This document shows positions 55,069 through 64,000 of a stretch of DNA of 64,000 bases, piece after piece. Source of the DNA: Paraphysomonas bandaiensis (Eukaryota; Chrysophyceae); contig CBFFRP010000363.1 in NCBI GenBank assembly GCA_965644295.1, positions 496,001 through 560,000 on the forward strand, read 5' to 3'. The stretch's first letter is position 1. Each line of letters starts with the position of its first letter. A model generated the notes under the pieces. That model searched no databases and was not told where the DNA came from. It saw only the letters and a list, made by a program, of their open reading frames with translations. The translations under genes were made by a program, and so were the position numbers.

Positions 55069-58000
55069 CTATATAATATCCTCATAAAAAGTTGAAGATT
55101 TTGTCAGACTACGATGTAGTTTAGATGGACTCCTTTCACCCCTTCTTCTTAACACTTTCAACAGTACAAAGGAGTCACGGTCGCGTACAATAAGCTCTAA
55201 AATATCTTCACAAAATAGCCCCTCTACCTTAACTCCATTCACTTCAAGAATTTCATCGCCGACGCGAAGAATATTCTGCTTTGCAACGTTGCTGGAGACG
55301 TCAATATCAGATATTATAAAACGGTTGACTTTTCTCGATGGCGACTGCATAAATTGAACCATGAGTGAATTGTTCGTCTTGGGAACTAACGTCTCAAACA
55401 TGACATGGCGGCGCTTCATCTCTCTGATCACCTTCACATGGGACCTCGCATTACCACTGGAGTGCCTCGCATTTCTTCTCATTCGCATATTAGATGCGGA
55501 ACAGGGTTTTCCAACAAGCAAGAAATTCTCACTGCAACTACCGGTCAACATCCCCACGTTGTCAGAGTTCATTGGCACCTCCATAGCATGGTCCAGCTCA
55601 GACTGATGGGTAGACTCTTCAATAATTCGCAAGAACTCGCTATCAGTGTACAGCTTGCTAAGCATGGGGGACAGACCGACGGATTCATTTCGAACACTGC
55701 TCCCTCGGTCAGCACTGTCAAATGTAGACTCAAAGAGGGAGCTATTAATAAGCTTTTGCTGCTGCATAAACCCATTAAAATCAGCGGCTAGATTCTCAAT
55801 GAAGCTGATATCCTCGTACACAGTATCATCTAAGTCCTCACGGAATGATACCCGCCTCAAATCCCCGTATTCCTTCGACACCAAGGAGTCCTGTATTCGC
55901 ATCACAGGACTGGGAAGTCCAATAGATGAACTGAAATTCCTCACAACCTCATCTAAATCAGTTCCCACATCATTCCTATCCGGTATGATGGCTTCTGCTG
56001 TAGACAGCGTATGCTCTTTACTTTGGTCTTGTGACGAGGCGGGTTTAGAAAAAAAACTTTTGTCTACATTACCATCGTAAGAAGATTCATAGGATACAAG
56101 TGCAGTTGCACTGCCGTTTTCCACGAGCAGTGAGTTTCTATTGGTGTCTACTTCTCTTACTGCTGTCAGTGTTTCCTGTCGTACTATATCTGTGTTTACT
56201 TCTCCTACTGCTGTTGGAGTGGTCAGCAGATGACAAGCATGAATTCGGGATGATATTTCCTTTGTGACAGCTGTTAAAGCAACACTCGTGTACAAAGATG
56301 AAAGGGCGAGCGCATAACTCGTTGCCACAGAACAGTGCACCTTTCGCCTGTAGAGAGTGGCGCACAATACTACGGCACTGTCAAGAGAAAAATGGAGTGC
56401 AGAGTATACCACACGCCGCGCCATTGTACACGCCGCATCATAAGATGAAAGTATCGTATTCTTACGACAAGCAACTTGTGCACTGCGCACTCGCCCCACA
56501 AAGCAGGATTGATCTATTACTTTCGCCACTCCACTTTGAATCAAATGCCCCACATAGCGCGCAGTCAACTTCTGACGAACTTGCCTCGGATTGCGATGTA
56601 GACCGCATAAAAACGTAGCTGCAGAAACAATCGCACCTTCACACGTGCTCAATGCAATTCTGTTCCGAACAACTTCATGTGAACCCTTTCTCGATACAGT
56701 TTTGAGAGCAGCAGATATTACTTGACTGCAAAACTTGCTGGACATTGCGCTGCATATCAAGCAAAATTCTATTCTGTCACTGAATGATAAACTACTCAGC
56801 TTTGACAATGCACGAGCCACTTCGTCGTTGGCTTCATTTATGTCAGAGATAGGGAAACGCCGATCTTGCAGTGACATACATGCAATATTCACGAAGCTCT
56901 CTTTCGTATCAGTAGTATATTCTTGCCTATTCACAGCAGGCGACTTCACAGCAACATCTATTTCCTCTTTTTCAGGCCGAACAGGTAACTCCATGGGAGG
57001 GATACGACTTTCAGGTGTAGTAACGTAGGGTTCACTGGCGAGGATGCCATTCAATAAGGGCTCCGGCGTCGTTTTAGTGCAATCTATTTTATCTTTTGTA
57101 TTCACAGGGGCATCTGTATCTCTTTCGCTTAAGCTGTCGCTCCTTTCGGGTTCTGAATCCATCTTTGCAGAAGAATTTACATTTTTGCTCTTTGCAATAG
57201 AAGTTTCGTGGCTGACATCGTGTTTGTCGCATCGGACGATTGTAGAATTCTTTACTGGCCGCGGGGCCGAGTTCAATCTAAAAGTACCGGACATATTATG
57301 AGTGAGGGCAGACTGCGCTAAGTCGTCCAGTCTACTGTCTCTCACTACAGCTTGTACAGGTGAAATATTGGCAGGGTTCCCAAATATACGCCTTCCCCTG
57401 TACGACGGTGCTACAAGAGGGGGTGGAACAATCAAATTGTCAGTACTACTGTCGAATTTTCTTCTCAGGTCATTGCATACAGAGGAGGCAGGGGCCGTTC
57501 GAGAAAACATAAGCTCACTATCAGTGCGTGTATCCATTTCAGGGAATAGAGCACCAAGTCCACTGTCCATATGCCTAATTAGTTTAACACCAGTACCACT
57601 TGTTGGGGTATCCGATTTACGATGCAACTGCACATCCGGGAATACTTCTGCAGATTCAATTTTCCTAGTACCACGCCCGCATTTAGTCAAAATTCTGGAA
57701 TATCCAGTGGGAGTGAGCGCAGAAGTGGCAGGCGACTCTATATCTGGAAATAGCATATCAAAATCACCTTCACTGTAGTTTACTTCAGTGTCCTCATTGA
57801 AAGTTTGCTTCTGAAGGTTTGGATTCAATATCCCATCACTATCACAAGCAACCCTATCACCACCATTCAATGAAACGGACATATCGACATCCGGAGAACA
57901 GTCAAACATTACGGTTCCAGTTTTTTCGCAAGTACTACCAAGCTGACGCGGTGATTCCTTAAAACCATAACCACAAGAACGCCAGGAAGTTCTCATCCTA

Positions 58001-61000
58001 TCTGGAAAAGGTGTCCCTAACTCAACCCTCCGGCTCATCCCCTCTAAAGATGGTGTACCTCCCAAACCACCACGCTGGTCAGCCCCCCGGCTCAACTCTG
58101 GCAGAGATGGTGCGCCTACAAAGTCACTATGATGGTGAGGAGAATTCATCGCAGTATCCGTTTTTGATACATGCACCCTATGATCAGCCTTCCGGCTCAA
58201 CTCCTCCAAATATGGTGTTCCAGTAAAACCACCACGCTGGTCAGCCCTCCGACTCAACTCCTCCAAAGATGGTGTACCTCCCAAACCACCACGAGGATGA
58301 GTTGAATCAGTCGCAGAATCTGTTCTTGATGCAGGTATCCCGTGATCAGCCCTCCGACTCAACTCCTCCAAAGATGGTGTACCTCCCAAACCACCACGAG
58401 GATGAGTTGAATCAGTCGCAGAATCTGTTCTTGATGCAGGTATCCCGTGATCAGCCCTCCGACTCAACTCCTCCAAAGATGGTGTACCTCCCAAACCACC
58501 ACGAGGATGAGTTGAATCAGTCGCAGAATCTGTTCTTGATGCAGGTATCCCGTGATCAGCCCTCCGACTCAACTCCTCCAAAGATGGTGTACCTCCCAAA
58601 CCACCACGAGGATGAGTTGAATCAGTCGCAGAATCTGTTCTTGATGCAGGTATCCCGTGATCAGCCCTCCGACTCAACTCCTCCAAAGATGGTGTACCTC
58701 CCAAACCACCACGAGGATGAGTTGAATCAGTCGCAGAATCTGTTCTTGATGCAGGTATCCCGTGATCAGCCCTCCGACTCAACTCCTCCAAAGATGGTGT
58801 ACCTCCCAAACCACCACGAGGATGAGTTGAATCAGTCGCAGAATCTGTTCTTGATGCAGGTATCCCGTGATCAGCCCTCCGACTCAACTCCTCCAAAGAT
58901 GGTGTACCTCCCAAACCACCACGAGGATGAGTTGAATCAGTCGCAGAATCTGTTCTTGATGCAGGTATCCCGTGATCAGCCCTCCGACTCAACTCCTCCA
59001 AAGATGGTGTACCTCCCAAACCACCACGAGGATGAGTTGAATCAGTCGCAGAATCTGTTCTTGATACAGGCATCCCTTGATCAGCCCTCCGACTCAACTC
59101 CTCCAAAGATGGTGTACCTCCCAAACCACCACGAGGATGAGTTGAATCAATCGCAGAATCTGTTCTTGATACAGGTATCCCTTGATCAGCCCTCCGACTC
59201 AATTCCTCCAAAGATGGTGTACCTCCCAAACCACCACGAGGATGAGTTGAATCAATCGTAGAATCTGTTCTTGATACAGGTATCCCTTGATCAGCCCTCC
59301 GACTCAACTCCTCCAAAGATGGTGTACCTCCAAAATCACCACGAGGATGAGTTGAATCAATCGCAGAATCTGTTCTTGATACAGGTATCCCGTGATCAGC
59401 CCTCCGACTCAACTCCTCCAAAGATGGTGTACCTCCCAAATGAGTTGAATCAATCGCAGAATCTGTTCTTGATGCAGGCATCCCTTGATCAGCCCTCCGA
59501 CTCAATTCCTCCAAAGATGGTGTACCTCCCAAATGAGTTGAATCAATCGCAGAATCTGTTCTTGATGCAGGCATCCCTTGATCAGCCCTCCGACTCAATT
59601 CCTCCAAAGATGGTGTACCTCCCAAACCACCACGAGGATGAGTTGAATCAATCGCAGAATCTGTTCTTGATACAGGCTTCCCTTGATCAGCCCTCCGACT
59701 CAACTCCTCCAAAGATGGTGTACCTCCCAAACCACCACGAGGATGAGTTGAATCAATCGCAGAATCTGTTCTTGATGCAGACATCCCGTGATCAGCCTTC
59801 CGGTTCAATTCCTCCAAAGATGGTGTATCTATGAAACCACTACAACAATACGTAGATTCAATCGTAGTATCTGTGCTTGATACAGACATCTCTTGATCAG
59901 CCCTCCGGCTCAACTCCTCTAGCGATTGTGTACTCGCAGATAAATATAATTCATCTTCCCGCGACATTTGACTGTCTCCATACCTTTTCTCACCTTGAAT
60001 TGTTGTGTGGTGAAACTGTGCATCATTGTCTGTGCACGCATCATCCTGTATTTGATCGAACCTGTCAAGAGCTGAACTAATGGCAGAGTTAGCTATGGAT
60101 TCAGTGATGACTCTAAATTCTGCATTAGATATCGCTTTGATAACTATGCAACGACAGACACTGCGGTAGGCATTCTTTACATTAAAGTCTGAGCTATATA
60201 ACGTAGATATTCGATTTCTGTCCATCTGTTCAGTGTTGCTATCAGATACCAGAGCAGTTGAACTTCCAGTGCCAGGCTCTGAGTTCACACTATACTGTGC
60301 AACGGTGGCGTTTTTATCCTTATCAGGAACAGTCTTTTTGTCCATAAAACGCACATTGCGCATTGCTGAAGACTGTAGCAGCGGTTTCCTAATCATATTG
60401 GCTATGGCATCCTCGTGAGAGGCTATGAGCTCTCCACGCGCAACACGACCTTCTGTTTGCGGAGTGGAAATTATTGTCACACACGGAGACGCAGGTTTTC
60501 TTATTCCCCGTCCAGATCGGTTCGATTCTCCATCTAAATCCTCATCCACAGCCTCAGATACATGAGAAAGGTTGTCATTATTTCTGTTTGATAAGTCTGT
60601 ACCTTTAGACGCAATCTGCCCATTTTCCTCACTCAATCCACGATTTTCCAATCGATGACTTGATCGTTTGACTCGACGCAACACAACTATGGCAAAATTT
60701 TCATTCCGGTATTTCCCGCGGTGGAGGGCGCGATAGACATCGTCCAAACTTTTCCCTTGCACTCGCATACCGTTGATGGATAACAACTCATCTCCAATTA
60801 GTACTTGGCCTTGACGTGCAGCTTTACTATTCGCTCCAAATCCTCGTACATACAGCCCACCACCTCCTCCTTTCTCGTGTATAAGAAGTTGTAACGATCC
60901 TATCGTCTTTGGTACGTATACCTCAAGAACTTCAACCACCTCCTCAGTTTGACTTGACCGCACTGAAGCAGAACCGCCTTCAGAGTCATTCACTCGAGCA

Positions 61001-62086
61001 TTCTCAAAAATTGAACCTGGCACCGAATCCAGAGAGCGGTATTCCGGATGATCATAAGATTCGATTGAGTCACCCACATCAACTCCTGGAATATAGCTTC
61101 TAGATATGAGGTGAGGGTTTCGTTGAAGTGAATGTGCGCGACTGCCTCTATCAGAATGGCCGGTGGAAGTGCCGCTGGATACCCACCTCTGCTGTGTGTC
61201 GTCCCAGATCGAGAGAGACTGGCTACCAAGGGAATCACTGCTACTGTCGTCATGTGTCCTGTCACTGTACGTCGTAGTTTCATATCTTGCACTACTCTGA
61301 CGACTATCATTTGAGTTCGGCTCGTATTGTTGGGATTCGTACGATGGACTATCATATACACTATCTGTAACGCAAGAGATTTCTTGTCTCAAGCTTCTGT
61401 ATGAAGACTCTTCAGAACGGTCAGGAGAGGGATAGTGCAATTCGACGTAGTGGTCTTCGTAGAGGGAATGATTGTTACTGGCATCATAGCTCATATCTTC
61501 GTTAGCGTGTGATGTATCCGGTTCATTCACGCTATCCTCTTCAATGAATCTGCTGGAGCTGTAGGAACGACTGGTTGTGCTCAGCAATTCTCTAGCTGCA
61601 TGCGGTGAGTGGATACGACTGACATGCCTATTCTGAGATTGACTTCCACTGTTGCTATCCTGTGAAAAAATTACAGCAAGAGCTACAAAATACACGCGCA
61701 CTCACGTCATATACGCTAAAATTTCGGCGCCTTAATCGAAGAAGCACACTGGGGTTGGCAGCACTATCTGTGTGATCCAGTGCCCGTATGACATCCCGTA
61801 GAGAACCACCTTCCACTTCCTCGTCATTGACTGCCAGCAGCTCATCACCCAGCTGTACAAGTCCCCCTTTCTTCGCCTTGCTCCCAGGTCCAAATCCACA
61901 TACAAACAGCCCGTCAGAACCATCGACATACAGGCGCTGTATTTCAAGCATGAGTTTTCCATTTGTTTTATCGACCTGCGCATCCAACTCAACGATCGGA
62001 CTCGTACGCAGTTTCATCTCATTCGCAGTCTCGACAGTATGAAGTGAGTAGAAGGGATTTGATTGGCTGATTTGTTGGGACCGCAT
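55069..62086 (-). CDS. Giant triple-PDZ scaffold protein with tandem 35-residue repeats, 2323 aa, two exons
   Basis: Exon 1 (61706-62086) and exon 2 (55069-61659) are split by a 46 bp intron (GTGAGT...ACAG). PDZ1 is in exon 1 (GLFVCGFGPGSKAKKGGLVQ, LGDELLAVNDEEVEG). PDZ2 is at about residues 385-475 (GLYVRGFGANSKAARQGQ, IGDELLSINGMRVQG). PDZ3 is near the C-terminus (RVGDEILEVNGVKVEG). PDZ domains bind C-terminal peptides and assemble complexes at membranes. Between PDZ2 and PDZ3 lie some 20 repeats of a 35-residue unit containing GTPSLEELSRRAD and SRTDSATDSTHPRG, then a long Ser/Asp-rich part and a Cys/Ala-rich helical region of about 200 residues (coded at about 56230-56860). The N-terminal third is Ser/Tyr-rich and disordered. 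No orthologue was recognised. Confidence 0.85.
58020..59935 (-). repeat. 105 bp coding minisatellite inside the PDZ gene
   Basis: The DNA repeats with a 105 bp period (35 codons). About 20 units are present; seven in a row (about 58265-59000) are identical at protein level, and units toward both ends diverge. A few units are 12 bp shorter. Length changes keep frame. Because the period is a multiple of three, the opposite strand is also open across it (58269-59261), which is a by-product. Confidence 0.95.
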
Positions 62087-62700
62087 CACTTCACTTCATA
62101 TTCACACACAGCAACTCCTCAAACATGCACTATGAATGGGTATATAAGACAGATACAGGCACCACTAGATGCTCTCTATGGTCGTGTTGCGGCGGGGATT
62201 TATCTATGCTGTGTTCTACATACGACACAGCTGTATAGTGAGGGGAAATCGGACCATACTAAGCTACTATCTAACCACACCTACAACCACGAGCATACCT
62301 ATGGAGGCGTAGCAGCATACCCATCACAAATGAAGGTGGCGGTAATGTGATGTGGTGTTATTTGTGCGGTATGGTTCATAGAGTTGATGCTTCCAGAGTA
62401 CACTCCACAGATGCATGTCGAGAGTCGTACTGTATACATGCGTATACCACTGTATAGAAAATGAACGCTGTTCTAAAGTAACTGCCGTGTGTATATCAGT
62501 ACACTACAACGTAGTACGTTCCTACAGCAGTGCTACGGGCTACAGAGCATCTGATGATACGCAATAATACTGCTATCAACGCACTGCCAATGCAGCAGTG
62601 GGCCGGAGCATGCATAGAGTCCGGCATAAGCGACTGTGACAACAACAACTGAACACCTGCTCACTTTGCAGCTACATATTCGCTTATATCAACCTGTAAA
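62087..62700. promoter_or_regulatory. Intergenic region between divergent PDZ and prefoldin genes
   Basis: Both start codons face away from this 614 bp region, so it should contain both promoters. It has several TACAGTAC-like palindromes near 62420-62530 but no identified motif. The frame at 62063-62350 is not protein-like. Confidence 0.45.
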
Positions 62701-63162
62701 ATGACGTCAGATGAAGAACAGGAGGTAGGTGTTAGTGGTGTATTACTCTCGTCCTCAGAACGTGCATCAGGTGCGATGGGAAGACCAGGAAAAAATCAAC
62801 GAGTTTGGTAAACTAAATAACAGACTGATTGAATTACGGGCAGATATTAAACAGATCAAAGAAGACATAGAAAAACTAGATGATGCATCATCTGAAGTGA
62901 TGATGGCAGCTGAACCAGAATTTATGGTACTGATGGGGGAAGCTTTTGTCGAGTGTGACGAAGACTTTATCACTGATTACTGCGAGAAGAAAACAGAGGT
63001 ATCAGAAAAGAGCATATATATTCCGTTTAATGCGTTGTGAAGATGCTAAATACAAGATTAGAGAGCTTAAATGAGGAAGAATCCTCGATTTTGGCCAGAC
63101 AAAAGGAGTTGAAAACTGAACTCTACTCGCGATTCGGAAGTTCCATCAATTTGGAGACATAA
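62701..63162 (+). CDS. PFDN4: Prefoldin subunit 4, 127 aa, three exons
   Basis: Prefoldin is a hexameric cytosolic co-chaperone that hands unfolded actin and tubulin to the CCT chaperonin; subunit 4 is a beta-type subunit. Exons are 62701-62724, 62759-62998 and 63043-63162, with introns of 34 bp (GTAGGT...TCAG) and 44 bp (GTATCA...GAAG). The spliced protein starts MTSDEEQE, continues VRWEDQEKINEFGKLNNRL, has the two-helix coiled-coil layout with a beta-hairpin region around EPEFMVLMGEAFVECD, and ends LYSRFGSSINLET, matching the family's typical KFGxxINLE end. Total length is close to the human protein. The 34 bp intron is unusually short but is needed to keep frame. Confidence 0.93.
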
Positions 63163-64000
63163 GTTGTTTTTTGTCCAATATGAATCTACCGCGCAGATTT
63201 CGTGTGATTTACACTCGAGTAACATAATTATCATAAGGCATCATAATGCTAGTAAATCGTTTTTGCTCTTAGATGTGTGAATAAGACTCGTAGTTATGAA
63301 ATCGAGGATATTGTAGACAAACGTAACAATAAAGCCTTCTAATGTTTACTTTGGTCTAAAGCAGAGCAAATACCTGGTCAAGGGGTTGAAAATCTAGTCA
63401 TTAAATGATTCATATTTTCAGTTTAGGTGCTTGTGGTATTCATAACCCTAACCCATTTTATGGATTTCTATATATCAGGTGATGACGTTATATTACGATA
63501 CCCCTTGGGTACATTTGCTATTGCCACTCCCGGTTGGAGTCAGTATCCTAAATAGTGATGTAAAGATTCTTCTCAAAAACGCATCGCCCTATACGTGTGG
63601 TATGATTTGTTATGCTGTATGATATGGTATACATTGTGCAATTGAAGAATGTTAGTATTGTGCAATACGTGAAACGAACTCATAGAAGAAAGAGTGAATA
63701 TAGTTAAGAAGGAAGTGGGGTTGAATAGACATTCTGTGTTTCTGCAATACATACTATATACTGTTGGCCCAATGACCAATATATTGCATTGTTAAAATAT
63801 AATCTTACATTTATTGCGAGATAATCAAATTAAGACTACATACACCTTAGCAATTTAGACTTTCCTCATACTCAATCTCTCATCCATCGTCAGTATCGTC
63901 GTCATCACCACGTTCTAACTTAATTGAAATATGTATAATGTATACATCTGGTCACAAATGTCGAATGGATTTCAGAAACAACATCATAAAGTGTAGCAGT
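63163..64000. other. Intergenic to window end
   Basis: AT-rich sequence; an AATAAA at 63328-63333 may be the poly(A) signal of the prefoldin gene, 165 bp after its stop. No further gene was recognised. Confidence 0.45.

Noticed and set aside
58269-59834. Long plus-strand open frames opposite the PDZ gene (repeats containing MVYLPNHHEDELNQSQNLFL)
   Set aside because: They are the antisense of a 105 bp minisatellite whose length is a multiple of three; the minus strand carries PDZ domains and is the true coding strand.

Overview
The window is nuclear DNA of a eukaryote. It has protein genes with short GT-AG introns (about 34-66 bp, one of 179 bp), AATAAA-type poly(A) signals, long tetranucleotide microsatellites, and MULE, hAT and Ty1/copia-type mobile elements. 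TAA, TAG and TGA all serve as stops, so the standard code fits. A three-exon enkurin-domain gene argues for an organism with a cilium or flagellum. A PEX13-like gene without an SH3 domain, a myosin with a PH-domain tail, an LRR/IQ/WW-like protein and a SEC14-RhoGAP protein suit a unicellular flagellated protist. A stramenopile such as an oomycete relative is one candidate, but the lineage cannot be fixed from this sequence.

Layout: 1-4109, 3' part of a myosin gene (+). 4864-8577, a 3.7 kb island bounded by imperfect inverted repeats and holding a 707 bp GTAT tract and an unidentified tail-anchored protein gene (+). 8707-19140, a macrosatellite of four apparently identical 1937 bp units, the fourth split by a 2561 bp MULE transposon. 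19378-21938, a second identical copy of that MULE in inverse orientation. 22168-22707, ubiquitin-conjugating enzyme E2 (-), divergent from PEX13 (+, 23193-24044). 25161-26341, GT14-type glycosyltransferase (+). 26528-27192, small unknown gene (+). 27391-28041, possible four-exon gene (-). 28227-29397, degenerate hAT element with a MITE nested in it. 29974-30888, enkurin (-). 31881-35079, LRR/IQ/WW-like protein (+). 36076-36759, coiled-coil ORF and possible exons (-). 37339-38226, nitrilase-family amidohydrolase (+). 40164-41552, unknown nuclear-type protein (+). 42383-42946, foldback element. 43460-44876, SEC14-RhoGAP (-), with an 859 bp uninterrupted CATA tract just upstream of its start. 47170-49648, full-length hAT element with TIRs, 8 bp TSD and a frameshifted transposase. 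50760-54907, Ty1/copia-type element with matching LTRs but no reverse transcriptase. 55069-62086, a 2323-residue triple-PDZ protein with a 105 bp coding minisatellite (-). 62701-63162, prefoldin subunit 4 (+).

The host genes do not form a pathway. Several fit cell architecture and signalling: myosin, RhoGAP, the PDZ scaffold, enkurin and the LRR/IQ protein concern actin, small GTPases or the axoneme, and prefoldin delivers actin and tubulin to chaperonin. The mobile DNA is young: two MULE copies with identical reading frames and exact 8 bp TSDs, and a copia element whose LTRs differ at one terminal base. No new multi-gene system is evident. The most unusual items are the MULE-split macrosatellite, the RT-deleted copia element, the GTAT tracts in front of two genes, and the myosin tail.
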